A stretch of 64,000 bases of DNA, from positions 4,618,979 to 4,682,978 of the forward strand of contig NC_087383.1 of assembly GCF_963675165.1 (NCBI RefSeq), written 5' to 3'. The notes beneath the pieces are model-generated. The model made no database searches, was not told where the DNA came from, and worked only from the letters and a program-made list of their open reading frames with translations. Positions 12,601 through 24,522 of the stretch are shown piece by piece; positions within the stretch are counted from its first letter, which is position 1; each line of letters opens with the position of its first letter. This DNA is from Halichondria panicea (lineage: Eukaryota > Porifera > Demospongiae > Suberitida > Halichondriidae). A program made the translations under genes and the position numbers.

Positions 12601-14792
12601 TCTGCATCTATGGTGTTTATGATGCTTGCTTCTCGGATTCTTCCGGAGGCTCTTCTCGAAAAAAGAGGCAAACCTTATTGAGCACTGTCAACGACCATCT
12701 CGAGTCAATGTATCCGATAGATTTAAGTTTAGACCTTGCGGTAGAGATTCTCGGAAATGACGTGTGGCTCTCTGTAGGTGACCCAGGATGGGTGTCACAA
12801 GTTCTTGAACCGGTATTCGATGATGCTAGCGAAGATGGAGTGTTGATATCATCTGCAGAAAGGTCGTATATTCTTTCAGTCCTACCACCTGGCAGTACTA
12901 CTAATGAAGATGTGGAGAAGCTCTTAAATCGTCTCAATAACACACTGAGTGGATGGAACAGTGGTCAACTGGAGTCTATCAACGGATCCAACATAGCATC
13001 GTACTCATTTGTTGAATCGCTCACGAACGACATCAACAGATATAATGAGATTGCAGTCAATAAAGGATTCTCTTCTTATTTAGACGCTTACACATTTTCA
13101 GCCAATGAAATAAACCAGCTTAAACAGTGGGAGGAAGAAGAAGGAATATGTGCAATTGTTAGAATTCGAATTGAGCAAGAGCTTGCGATTACTCGAGAAG
13201 CATTCCTCGCTATATTAGAGATAGATAATCAAGAGAATGTAAATCTTAAGCAGATGACACTGGAAATCATTATCACGGACTCGAGTGATGGAAGTGTCTC
13301 TACAACCAAGTTTGTTATCAGTAACGAGACTTTGGATGGTTCCTTAGTGAGAAGTGGAGACACCTGGACATTGATGAGCGGAGGATTAGGCTCAGTTGAG
13401 TGGTTGATAGTGCCTTTGTCCGAAGCTGCCCCGGAATCTGATCGAGTGTACGGTGTGGGGGGTACTCTCAGGTACTCTTTTGAGAATGAGAACATAACCA
13501 TTCCACTTCTTCCTACACTTATCACTGTCACTCCTGATCCATCGCTGCTTGTGCACTATTTTTGGGAGAGAGTTGTAGTTGCCGACGATCCCTTCACTGA
13601 AGAAGTTGAACCATCTATTCCATTTACACTCGGAGTTATTGTCAAAAATGCTGGCTATGGAGTTGCTAACAGTCTAACACTGTCATCTGGGCAGCCGGAG
13701 ATTATAGAAAATGAAAAAGGATTGCTTATCAACTTCATGATAATTGGAGCCAACATTGGGAATAGTAGTATCACACCATCATTGTCTCTCATACTGGGAG
13801 ATCTAGCTCCTCAGAGCACAGTTGTTGTGCGATGGTTTATGATTTCCAGTTTGCAAGGAGAATTCAGAAATTTCTCTGCAACTTTCCAGAACATAAATCC
13901 TCTTGGAGATTCGAGACTCTCTGTTTTAGATGAGCTCCAAATTCACGAACTTATTCGAAATGTGAAGATATACTCCGAGAATGACGATGATGGCATTTTG
14001 GACTTTCTGGTGAATGAGCGAAGAGATATTGGAGCTTACCCTGATGGTATTTATGACAGCAAGACACTCATCAGATACAACGTGAGCAGAGGACCTGTGC
14101 TTTCTGTCCAACCACTGTCCAGCTCTACAGCTTCTCTAGAAGTGAGTACAACTGCAAATGAAACAGGTTGGATTTACTATCGATATACAGATGTAGGTGG
14201 ATTATTGAGTCAAACTGCTCTCACATTGAACACTACAAAGCTAACAACAACAGGATATGTCCAAATTCCTCCGGAGAATTCCTGGATTACTCTAGTGGAC
14301 GAAACACTTGTTCTGCACATTCTAGATTTCTATGAATCAATTCACAATGAGCTGAGTTTTATAGTGACACTTTGCACATCCAACTGCACCACCACGGCCA
14401 TACCTTTCATTGGTCCTACTGGCACACCTCCCCCTGCCACTACCATCGAAACTACAACGGATGTCTCTGTGAATGAAACTGAAGGAACAACCACTGAATC
14501 CGGCTCAGATTGCAAATCAAACTGTACGAACACTACCATGGAATCTACAACTGTGAGCGAGAATACAGAAACCACTACAGAATCTAGCTTAAATTGCACA
14601 CACAACTGTTCCACTACAGCCGAACCTTTTACACGTCCTACAGGCACACCAAATATTACCATGGAAACTACAGCAAATGACTCTGTGAGTGTGAATGAAG
14701 AGGCCACCACTGAATCTGGCTCACTCTCACTAGCTGCCACAATGTTGCCACTGCTCATGTTTGTCTCTGCAAGTTTTGCAGAAAATATTTGA
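3637..14792 (+). CDS. giant secreted/GPI-anchored modular surface protein
   Basis: Two exons are read: 3637-3759 and 7782-14792, joined in phase 0, for about 2377 residues. Exon 1 gives a signal peptide (MLINILKVLLLGAACC) followed by THFRGAIIMVRP. The second exon continues with EITYRVSWRRDYDD directly after an acceptor at tttaatttag, so the ATG at 7782 is internal. THFRG...ITYRVSWRR is a recurrent start of large invertebrate extracellular proteins. Further on come DxTPPV-type beta-sandwich repeats around residues 440-600, one EGF-like segment (CGHNELPPRGTCTFGQCSC), many N-glycosylation sites, dibasic furin-like sites (SVRKR; SSRKKRQ near residue 1670), a Gly/Ser-rich linker, and a Thr-rich mucin-like stalk. 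The end is a hydrophobic tail (LSLAATMLPLLMFVSASFA) typical of a GPI-attachment signal. The function is unknown; adhesion or matrix binding is plausible. A 7 kb intron-free exon is unusual beside the intron-dense neighbours. Confidence 0.85.
3901..4111. mobile_element. palindromic MITE, CAAGGGCGTATAAAAG family, copy 1
   Basis: This 211-base near-palindrome begins caagggcgtataaaagaaga and ends with the inverse tcttcttttatacgcccttg. Inner arms around caaacgtggg / cccacgttt and a core ctattttt/aaaaatag pair as well. It is flanked by a perfect 7-base duplication gtagtat (3894-3900 and 4112-4118). It lies in the first intron of the giant surface-protein gene. Further copies are at 36937, 57812 and 63915. 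Confidence 0.88.
4871..5340 (-). CDS. possible small uncharacterised gene nested in an intron
   Basis: Three minus-strand segments join in phase 0: 5311-5340 (start MSEALMIVLK), 5036-5203 (56 codons, CEVSSLLHPLIKV...DRVPYE) and 4871-4981 (36 codons plus stop, DMGNLKRGYGMLQRIEW...). The total is about 102 residues, basic and helical in character. The second intron is only 54 bases and contains a perfect hairpin (gaactgctgata / tatcagcagttc). The first donor (AAG followed by gtttttt) is weak, so the first exon is the least certain part. I do not recognise the family. The gene would sit antisense inside the 4 kb intron of the giant surface-protein gene. The alternative is chance open reading of an intron, although two phase-consistent exons with an in-frame stop argue against it. 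Confidence 0.38.
5700..7335. repeat. long imperfect inverted repeat block
   Basis: Arms of roughly 0.6 kb face each other around 6330. The text near 5720-5790 (gtgtgtgtg...gctcaacggttgcaac) reappears inverted at about 6935-6990. The stretch 5965-6130 (gacacacccctta, gtaatgcgcatgc, ggtaagccacaaaacac) reappears inverted at 6450-6640. A further pair, 6210-6290 and 7245-7335 (gcgctgtgctaatgc ... tttcgctcaaaa), is also inverted. Short pieces resemble the TE-like repeat at 39810-40380. There is no coding signal. It fills most of the intron upstream of the 7782 exon. Confidence 0.7.
7336..7781. other. intron tail, repeat remnants, no gene seen
   Basis: This stretch completes the first intron of the giant surface-protein gene. 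It holds a duplicated aaacaggaacg motif (7537-7574) and a copy of the gttagctacaagagtcagaaaagagctg repeat segment (7629-7656) also seen at 5868 and, inverted, near 6700. The acceptor is at 7772-7781. Confidence 0.5.
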
Positions 14793-15401
14793 CTACTAAT
14801 GATAGCTGCTGTTGAACAATGTTAGTTGAAATCATAATTATGTATTAGTGCAGATTACTACATTCTGTAATAATCTTTTTGTAGTTATATTGTAGGCTGA
14901 TTTGTTTTGTGTTTACTCCATGATTGATGATTGTAATAACATGAGCTTTGACAGATCATTTAAAAAACGACAAGCGCCGTAGATATGTAGCATGCTCATT
15001 CAAATAGTATGGTTCAAAGGTGGATAAAAAACGCATATTAAGATCAGTACCATACTGTACTAAACATTTGCTTAGCGAGCACAAATCAAGCGAACATAGT
15101 TTTGTCGTCATTATAGTTCGTGATGAGATCTAGCGAATTTATGAATTTTCTTACACTTAGGGAACATTTTTGACAATCGATTTCTGATATTTTGAGTTTC
15201 AGAAATCGATGCACCGTGCGCTTGCGCTGCATCTCCCTGTGCATCGTAGGCGTGTAGCTGGGCGGAGTTCTGGGGCTCACGTTCTTGATTTGCTAGCCTC
15301 GATTCCAGGCCGCACTAAAGATGCCGCCTTGTGACATGGCCTTGTGAATGAGGATAGATCTTTGCATGCTCCATACCTGTCGGTTTGTCAGGAAAAGAAT
15401 C
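14793..15401. other. intergenic spacer, 3' UTR of surface gene and LINS promoter
   Basis: No open frame of interest is present. A tagcctcgattccaggccg fragment at 15296-15314 matches one arm of the small palindromic element at 57852-57941. An in-frame upstream ATG at 15348 could extend the LINS protein by 18 residues. Confidence 0.5.
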
Positions 15402-18400
15402 ATGTTTGAAGAGAGGCTGTCAACCCTGTACGACTCTCTCTTGAGCGGGAAAAGTATCTCTTATGCTTCAGTTGAAAAAATATTGATTGAAAAGGTATGT
15501 TCCTTTTTTGAAATCTATGATACACCATACATCAAGCATGATCAAAGTTTTTCTGTGCAGTTTGAAGCGAACCATGAAAGGCTTTTGCATCTATCAATAA
15601 TTAGACAGCTATTTTCTGAGAGTGCACCCTGTCCGTCACCAGTGGAAAAAAACCAGAGCAATCAGGTTGCTAGCAGTGATGCACGACCTACTGCTGTGGA
15701 TGACACTGCAAGAGCTGATTTGTGCCAGAGTTTGTTGGAGAAAGATGTTTTCTTCTCAAATATGGTGTGAGATCTGTAAACTCTTTCTGCAAGTTTAAAT
15801 TTTTGCTCCGATTTAAACTGTGTATTGTAATTAATTTTGTGCAGGTTCGCTGTTTAATTTGTGATGAGCAGCTTGTCTCTTTCGCTGCCTCCAGAGCTCT
15901 TGTTGCTGTTATGGGAAGAAGACAACTCCCTGCTCATCTTGATGGCAGCAAGCTGGTATTTGCTAGTATTAAAGTGTAACTTGTTCCTGAGTAGTAATGG
16001 TTGTCAGTTGTTGTTAGCCTCATCTGCAGGGCTGATAGTATAAGGATACAATACTTCTTCTTGTGAAGTTAGCTGCCTGTATGTATCTGTTTATGCAGGA
16101 AAATCTGATGAATGACATTCTGAATATGATCGACGTTGAGAGTCTCTGCAAGAAAAGTGAGTGGCAACTCTCTAGAAACGTTCATACATGTATGTACCAT
16201 ACATGTGTATTTACCACTATCATTTCCTCTAGGGTCAATATACTGCCTGCAGTTGTTCACTAACCTATTGAAACAGCTGAGAAAGCCCCTTGCCTCTGAT
16301 CATCCCGCACTGTTGCGTAAGTTATTGTGTGTTTTGACCGTGCGCAACTTCAGCCTTGACTTGTTCCAGTTTTATGAAATGAGATATGTAACTCCTAAAG
16401 AGGGTGTACGTATCACGTCCTTTTTCATTGCCAACATCCTTTTACAGCCTTGCTTCTAGTACGTGTATAGCTGGAGTGTGTACGTTCTATCTTATTAGGT
16501 TGCTACTTGCACCACAGAATTGCTTGTATACAGTTATCCTATCCCTAACTGTACTACAGGTTCTTTGGGTATATTAAAGTACCACTGGCCAAAGATCCTT
16601 GCTTCATTTCAAACTTCATCAAGAACCATTCGACAGCCTTCCGTCAGAGCCTGCTCACTACAACAACCGTCTCTCACTACTACGACAACAAACCCTCAAC
16701 CACATTCACCTTTTGATGATAAAGAATTCGGATTGAGTCTAGGAGAATTTCTTTCACTGACAGTCGAAATTCTTCGTTATACAGAAGTGGGTTTGCAAGC
16801 CGAAAATCTTAATTCTTTGTTGATTCCAATTTACTTCGAAGTCGTTCAGTCGCTGTGTGCTTTAACCTACCTCACTGGTGTTTGTCAGGCCAATCGTTTA
16901 TATCTTCTCAAGCGTGTTTTGGATGTATTCGTTAAAATCAATTACTTTTCTCTGCAAAAATCATTAGATTTTGAAAAATCACATTGTTCAATACCACACC
17001 CCCTTGAACCCACTAAGTCACAACCACTACACTCCCACATTGTCACCCAGTCACCAACTTCCATCGATTCAGAATCAGTACCACATGTCATAGAAACACC
17101 TAGTTTATTTTCCTCGTCTCCACAATTCACAGAGCCACCAGCAATCAGTTCAAGCCTACCACCACTCTCCAGTACACAATCTGTTTCTCTGATAGTCCCA
17201 CAGCCCTCTGCAGACTCAAACACACAAGAACAAATCCTTCATGAGTCTCTCCATTGCCTCTTACGTAATTTAGCCCTTGTCGAGTGCTTCCGGTTTTGGA
17301 TGACCAAGTTCACTAAGATTGCTGGAGTTGACGTTTACGTTGAGGAGGCTGCACCCTTGATAGAGGATGGGCTGAAATGCACCGTCACTAGGAAAGCTTG
17401 TCTTCTTTTGTTGGAGTATGTCACCTCGATTATTGTGAGGGAGTCGAAATCTCACCTCTCCGTGCAATGTGAGTTACCGTATAGCGCAAAATTTTCGAGG
17501 GGGCTTAATTTTCGCGGATTTCGTGGGTTAGCAATCCTACACGAAATTTAAGTCCACGAAATTTGTTCTTTAATTAGAATTATCCGCTATAACGTGCAAA
17601 GATTAAAAGGCGTGCCATCTGGTAAGCAGTCATTCCGCGAACATTGTGCAACGAAATGCTTTTAGAGGCCATTCCACGAAACATAAGTGCCTCGAAAATT
17701 TCGCGCTATACGGTAGTTTACGTATTGTGTGCTTTGCTCAAGTACATGTATGTACATGTAAATTGCATATGTTGATCAGATCCTTACAAAAATGCAGTAT
17801 GAGACGCACTCACGCTTTTATAATTATATTCTAGGGTATTAAATTTGTACACGTACTTCATGAAAATTGTTAAGCCTAGCTAGCTCCTGATGACAATGTG
17901 TTGATAAAGCATGTACACCTTTCCACACATTCTCACAGTGCTCCTTCATCTAGAGAGCTTACTGCAGACTATTGTAGCTTGGGCTAAAAACAGTGTACCA
18001 CCTTCGTTAGCTGCCACTCTGGAGGGTCTATTACAGGACGATGTCGAGAGTCCTGGGGTGGATTTTCTACGACTTCTCTTCTACTCCATTCTGACTGAGC
18101 AGGATGATTGTCTGGTCCGAGCCCTCATGGCTAGTGCTAATGTTCACAACTCACTCTACAAGGAATAGTAAATACATTGTATTATAGTTACACATAAGGG
18201 AGGTTTCAGACAATTTTGACACAAATTTAGTGTCTGTCCTTTGTAGAGAGGTTGTCCAGTAGTGTTCCTTATTTAGACAGTTATATAGCCGTCTGAAAAA
18301 CAGAGAATTATTGTACATGGTCCTTCTTTCGTAGAGTACAGTAGATGTACATACTTTTGATAGAACTTACTTTTGATAGAACTTAGCTATGGATCATAAT

Positions 18401-19410
18401 ACCCCCAACCGTGCGCGCACACACACACGCACACACACACACACAGTGACAGCATCACAGTGGACATTCCCCTCCTTCACCTCTCTCTGGGGGTGTTCAA
18501 TATCCACACCTTGTTTGTCAAATTCCTCAGTGGTGCTGGTTTTGACTCCACCCTCTTATTGGACTTTGTCATGTCCTCTGAAACACGCTTCAGCTACTTC
18601 CTGGTCAGATACCTCGAGATTGTGATCAGGGAGAAAGAGAATTCAGTAATTTTTAACTATGATTTACCTTGTGCATGTGCTGAATTAGATATCGTGGACG
18701 AGTACATGAGTATGGACTTAAGTGGGTCAGAGGACAATGAGAATGAAGAAATGGGACATTTTGTAGAGGAACTGGCTGAGAGAGGAGTTGTTGCACAATT
18801 GTCCAACGTACAACAAGAGCATTGCATCAGCGTAAGTGGAGAGAAATCGTATGGTGAAAATTCTGCTGTGGCTGAGAACATTTCCCACAAAAAATTTGAA
18901 TCTGAAACTTGTTTCGGAATTAAAGCACTTCCAACAGCTTCTCGAAAACGTAATCAAATTTCACCTGGTGATGTTGAATTTCCTAATGCCAAGAGAGCCA
19001 AATGTAATCAGCATGTTCTGCTGTCTCCTGAACGTGATTCAACTTCTGATCCTGATTCAAAAGCATTCACCCAACCCGATCTTGCATCCATAGACCTTGT
19101 ACGCATGCCAGAGCCTATTACAGTGTCTAGTGTGTCTCAAGCAAACCAGGACCTTTCTTCATCGGAGATTGTGTATGAGCGATCGCAACCCATTGTCGAT
19201 TCCCAGCGTGATCCATCCATTGAATCTGATGACCCACCTCCGACACAAACGTTGGTTAGAGTGTTGAATTGTTTGGTGGAACTCGGTGAGACACTCGCTA
19301 GGTTGTGTAGTAAGAAGCTGTTGTCAATGAGGGAAAACAATGTGGAGAGAATTGTGTTTTTAACTGAACAATTAACGCACATATTTAATGCACATATTTT
19401 CGAGCATTAA
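15402..19410 (+). CDS. LINS1: Protein Lines homologue (LINS1-like)
   Basis: Seven exons are read: 15402-15764, 15845-15955, 16099-16156, 16233-16403, 16560-17468, 17939-18167 and 18447-19410. All are GT-AG and phase-consistent, and they give 934 residues with one stop. The most diagnostic stretch lies in the last two exons, EQDDCLVRALMASANVHNSLY followed by FDSTLLLDFVMSSETRFSYFL and VRYLEI. It matches the Lines family block of the form EQDD...FDHSVLLDFLISSETCF...YLKLL. Drosophila Lines acts in Wingless and Hedgehog patterning, and human LINS1 is linked to cognitive development. The protein is otherwise leucine-rich helical (HEAT-like), with Ser/Pro-rich linkers in exons 5 and 7. Residues 1-18 are ambiguous because an in-frame ATG lies at 15348. 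The intron after exon 5 carries a TACCGTA MITE starting directly behind the donor hexamer. Confidence 0.8.
17475..17715. mobile_element. TACCGTATAGCGC MITE, copy in LINS intron
   Basis: The left end taccgtatagcgcaaaattt and the inverse right end aaatttcgcgctatacggta mark a 241-base non-autonomous element. Flanks are TA, consistent with Tc1/mariner-pogo type insertion. Near-identical copies are at 22908-23146, 29550-29783 and 32275-32460. The insertion sits immediately after the exon 5 donor (gtgagt at 17469-17474). Confidence 0.88.
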
Positions 19411-19607
19411 ACTTTAATTTTATGAAAACACTTGATTATGAAAGTTAATGTGCAATATTATTTTCAATTAGAATGTCAGCCAACTGTTAATTAACAAAAC
19501 GGTGCTCTTTACCAAGAATCTTAGCTAGCTAGCTAATATTACATGACTCGCCTGTACACACGTACAAGAGATTTATAGTTGTCTTTAGTAAATTAACTGT
19601 CAATGTA

Positions 19608-22600
19608 ATGGCTTCGTCAGAAAGATACCATTCTTCTCACAGTCGTGGATCAAGTAGTGAAGACCAAAGGGCAGAATGTCAGGTATTTTAATATCTTCAG
19701 TTTCCAGTTAGTTACCGTTGTTTGTTAGTGTGGAAATACTAGAAACCTTAAGCCTTTGGCCTCGCGAATTTAGAGGAGTATAGTGCCTTCATTAGCTTTT
19801 CTTTTAATATCAGGGTATGCTGTCAGAGTTTCGAGTAAATGAGCTGAAGGAGCTCCTCCGTAAAACCAGCCAATCACAACGAGGGAGGAAAGCAGAGCTA
19901 TTTCAAAGAGCCAACGAACTTCTTCGTCATGGCAGCCCTAAGATACAGCTCTATATTCGTGACATCTATCAGACTGTTCGACCGTACCGAAGCCCAAAAC
20001 GTGGCTCCCCAGCAAAGGCGCAGGCATGTCTACGACTGGCCCAGCAGTTGGCACATCAACAGAGCAGACAGGGATATGTGGTGCATCCTGATGTCAAGTT
20101 CAAACCCCACCCGTTCTTTAGGCTCAAGGAGACGATCATAAGACCAACTGCCTTGGGTATGAGCCTGTATCTACGCGCATAAAGATGTGCTTTGTAAACG
20201 CTTACCCTGGATTATTCCATGTAAATTATTATGTTGGCAGGACATTGTTCTAGTTTGTACATACGCTACATCTACATGCCCAAGATATATACACACAACA
20301 CACACACACTACTAATGTCTGAACCAGTTAATAATTGTTTTGTGCATGCTTGCCACCTAGAAGAACCACATAGACCCATCCCCATTATCAGAGATACTAC
20401 CACCACAAAACCTGGCCAGAGACAATACAGGCCGTACCTTATTATATTAAGCCTCCCTCAAGGTCAAATTTAGTTTACACAAGTACATAACCTAAGTTGA
20501 AGTATTACAGCAGCCAATATCAAGTCCACGATACTATACTTTATGTCAATATAGCTTACAATCCGCAGCATGGCCCCAAGTGAATAGCTTCAGTATACTA
20601 GTTGTTCTGAATGCAACAGATGAATGGGGCACCATTAAAGACTTTTTAACCCATCATTCTTGACTCTCAAGATCGGGCGTCTGTTTGCTTTTTCTATTAT
20701 GGTTTTGTACTGTTACATTCCGTGTTGAGTGTACGGTAGGATGACGAATGAACAGCCAACATCCCCCAACTATACCTTTTGTATACCCTCTCAAAAAACA
20801 CAATTAGAATTGAGCATTCCGTGTTGAGGATGTATGGTTGAAAGCCATCATCCACTTTTTGTATACCTTCTATAAACACACACACACGTAGTATCCACAG
20901 CCCATTCCCCCAGTGGTGGTTGCACCATGAGAGTACAATTTTTCTTGTCTCCTGTTCAAGTGCAGGAGATCTATACATCAAAGTAAGTCATCGCATGTAC
21001 AATGTAGTACGATGACTCGTGTCATGTCGTAATGGTATCTCTAATCAGTGGCAGTTCAAATAGTTTTGGAACTAACTAGTGTGCTCTTGGTAACAGGAAA
21101 GTATCTTTTTACTTGTGTTTGTCAGTCGATTGGAGGCTCGCCATGTTGTACTGGAGGAGTGTTTATTACCAGTTGAACTAATTTATTGTCCTCGTAGGAA
21201 TTCGCAAGGCGACTACTCCAATCAGGTCATTGTAAGGTGAGCAAACAGTGCAATAGGTAGCAGGATGTGTCACAGACTCACATGGCATGGATTACGGTGT
21301 TTCATGTGTTGGCAGGTAGTTTGTCTGTTGCCTTTAAAGGATTGTTTTCGTGTGTTTGTACTGTCCATTCCCTTGACTGTGCCTTGACTGTCCCTACTCT
21401 GTACACACCTACTGTCCATTCCCTTGACTGTCCCTACTCTGTACACACCTACTGTCCATTTCCTTGACTGTGCCTTGACTGTCCCTACTCTGTACACACC
21501 TACTGTCCATTCCCTTGACTGTGCCTTGACTGTCCCTACTCTGTACACACCTACTGTCCATTCCCATGACTGTGCCTTGACTGTCCCTACTCTGTACACA
21601 CCTACTGTGCATGTACATGTAGACTGTGATTCGTGTTGCCTCGATCTGTATAATATTTTGATAATAGTGGAGGGAGAATATTATACATCGATCCACTTCC
21701 ACTGTGTAGGTTTGCTCGACAGGAGACTAGCTGTGAACAAGAAGATTTCTATCCCAAACAGTGCTACATCAAAGTCAATGATAACTACGTTGAGATACCG
21801 GTATGTGCAGTACATATCACAGAGATCAAAGCTGTATTTAAACCACATCAAAGACTGTTTTGGCAGAAATTGCACATACTATAGTGACTTGTACTGTGTA
21901 CATTAACCTTTATAACACCTTTAACCCCCCCTCCCCCACACACACACACACGCACAGGGATATGCTCCACAATACTCACACAGACCAGACTACAAGCGTA
22001 TGGGTAAACCAGTGGACATCACCAACTTCATTAAGACCTCTGCCTCCCATACTAACGATGTTGTTCTATATTGGCATCAGGACATCATGTACCCACAGGT
22101 ATTGCACTTCATTTTAGTGTACATTGTTATGTACATGTATGTCTCATTTCCTGCCTATAAAATCAAGCCTACACTACGTACACAGTACACAGATGTACAT
22201 AATTATACATAACATACAGTTGAGTCAACTTGTCTGATATGGTCACCCTGAAAGCAGGTCACCCTCTATAATATAGCCTCCTCTGGGTCAGCATTCCATA
22301 ACAGTCACCTATGGTCACCTCTTTACACTATACCCACGTTGGTCTGCCCAAGGGTGACCTTTATAAGCTATACGTGTACAACACTACGTAATTAGTACAC
22401 ACACCATACACAGGGGTTCTGTGTGACAATTGAGCATGTGAAGAGCCTGTCCTCCAGTGACCTTCTCACAGGGCTCAAATCAAAGGGGTTGAGGAGCCCA
22501 GACATCTCCAGGGCTCTCGGTAACTGTTACCATGCATGTTGTAGTACAATGTACATGTAGCTCTACATGTTGTACATGTCCTTGTGTACCAATAGAAGGC

Positions 22601-24522
22601 TGTAGCAGTATTGTAAACCTTATACTCCTTTATGGACTGCAATTTAATGACAACTTTTCCACGGTTCAAAATTTGATTGTGTTTTGTACTACGTGTTTCC
22701 ATATTGCCCACACAGTGAAGGAGAAATTGACAACAGACGCTGACTCCGAGATATCTGCAACCTCGTTAAGAATATCACTAATTTGTCCAGTAAGATTGAT
22801 TTAGTTATAATATTGTAGAAAAGATACTCATGTACATGTAGCTGTGCTGGCAATAGCTTGTACAATTGTAAGTACAATGTACACGTGTGTGTATGTAGTA
22901 AGTGCACTACCGTATAGCGCGAAATTTTCGAGGCACTTATATTTCGTGGATTGGCCTCTAAAAGCCATTTCGTTGCACAATGTTTGCGGAATGACTGCTT
23001 ACCGGAAGCCACGCCTTTAAATATTTGCATGATAGCAGGTAATTCTTATTAGCAAACACTTTTCGTAGACTTAATTTTCGTGTAGAATTCCAACCCACGA
23101 AATCTGCGAAAATTAAGCCCCTCGAAAATTTCGCGCTATACGGTATATGTTGAGTACTAAAATGTGTTACAATGCCCTCCCCACACAGCTTGGCAAGATA
23201 CGTATGACTAACCCTAGCAGAGCCATGGGCTGCAGTCATCTGCAGTGCTTTGACGCTAGCATTTACTTACAAATGAATGAGAGGTAAATTGTACCTGAGC
23301 ATTGACCCAAAAATTAGATCTACAGTTTAGTCCAGATAATTCCAATCACATATTTCTGTTTTTCTGCTTGTAAGTAAGACTCTGACTCTGCAGGAAAGCA
23401 CAGTGGATATGTCCCGTCTGTGATAAGACAGCACCATTCAAAGATCTATTTGTTGATGGGTATGTACATGTTTTTGTGTAGAGCTCTGTAGCTTGTGTAG
23501 TTTGTTAAGAGTAGTGTGTGCTGTCCTCACTGCTTAAGTATATGTACATGTACTTATGCAGATTGTTTAAGGAGATTTGTGAGAGAAGTACCTCAGATAT
23601 TATAGAGTTCAGTTCTGACGGAACATGGAAATCTTTCTCTAACAAAAGTGAGCTACTTGTACATGTGGAATATTTCTATCCCCCATAGCAATTCATGTCA
23701 CGTTAAGCTTTTACGGTAGTGTATGTGTCAGACTGTGTGTGCTGTACCTCTTTCTGCTTGTCCCTTACAACACACAACACAAAACACAACTCCAACGCTG
23801 CTTGCTTGCAAATGCACACACTTTCACTCCACCTCCCGCACACTGACAGTCACAGCTCACAATATTCTAACCCCGGATATGAAACATAACAATGGCACCA
23901 TCACGGTTAAGAGCACACCAGAGAAGAGGGCGGGGCAAACGTGCAATAATCCCATTATCATTGACCTCACTCTGAGTGATTCTGAGGACGAGGAACCAAT
24001 CACACAATTGTGAGTTCTGTTGAGGTCATCGTGGTTGAGGTGGACCACTTGTGTCCATGGGAAAGATTAATTATGTGTGTTATTTAGTAACAGTGCTTAA
24101 ACTGGTTCCCAGGTGTTTATATAAACATCGTGCTTACATAATTATTATTATACATTGCTCTGTGCAACGATTCATCCCTCCCCATGCACACTAGGAGTCG
24201 AAAGTCCTCTACTAGCAGTGAAACGGGCTCATCCACTAGCGCCTGTAGCAGCAACCTCTCGGGAACACTAGATGAACGGGACTCAACCAGGCACCCCACA
24301 TCCGCCCAGTCCTCTCACGTTAGTAGCGAGTCTTGCCCGGTCTCTGTAATTACTCAGTGGCCCTCAGCACTGTCCTCGAGATCATCTAACACCCCTGTAG
24401 TTATACAGGGGCCTCCCCCTCAGGAGGATGTAATTACTATACAACATGGTTTTGCATCCTCTCCTCAACAACAGGACTTGTATGATGATAGTTACAATGT
24501 GATTCCTAGTGAGTTATTGTGA
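19608..24522 (+). CDS. PIAS: PIAS-type E3 SUMO-protein ligase
   Basis: Exons are read at 19608-19682, 19814-20156, 20901-20982, 21198-21236, 21710-21800, 21958-22098, 22414-22519, 22716-22789, 23189-23283, 23394-23459, 23562-23647, 23850-24009 and 24195-24522, for 561 residues, all in phase. The order is the PIAS order. First comes a SAP domain ([20 protein letters not shown], about residues 27-62), which binds AT-rich DNA. Next is a PINIT domain, then the SP-RING ([20 protein letters not shown] ... WICPVC) with the zinc residues C-x-H, C and C-x-x-C. An acidic SUMO-interaction motif ([14 protein letters not shown]) precedes a Ser-rich tail. It catalyses SUMO transfer from UBC9 to nuclear substrates. 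The acceptor at 20901 was chosen for phase; the 39-base exon 4 is very small. An alternative 3' end splices from 24508 to 24647. Confidence 0.93.
21361..21612. repeat. 51-base minisatellite in PIAS intron
   Basis: About five copies of a unit tgtccattcccttgactgtg-ccttgactgtccctactctg-tacacacctac occur; one copy lacks a 12-base internal piece. Because 51 is a multiple of three, long frames remain open on both strands, but these are repeat artefacts. The array lies in the intron between the exons at 21198 and 21710. Confidence 0.9.
22200..22380. other. PIAS intron with repeated ggtcacc motifs
   Basis: The sequence contains repeated ggtcaccct and gtcacctatggtcacct motifs. They resemble the subterminal 'ggtcacctcg' text of the Tigger-like fragment at 33109-33500, so this may be a decayed relative. 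Ends are not clear. Confidence 0.3.
22908..23146. mobile_element. TACCGTATAGCGC MITE, copy in PIAS intron
   Basis: This is a 239-base element with ends taccgtatagcgcgaaattt / aaatttcgcgctatacggta. It is highly similar to the copy in the LINS intron but in the opposite orientation. It lies in the intron before the exon at 23189. Confidence 0.9.

Noticed and set aside
14342-14758. Minus-strand 138-codon Val/Ser-rich frame
   Set aside because: Antisense of the Thr/Glu/Ser-rich stalk; the composition mirrors the plus strand.
21270-21702. Plus- and minus-strand frames rich in [12 protein letters not shown] or VQSRDSQG
   Set aside because: These come from the 51-base minisatellite in a PIAS intron.
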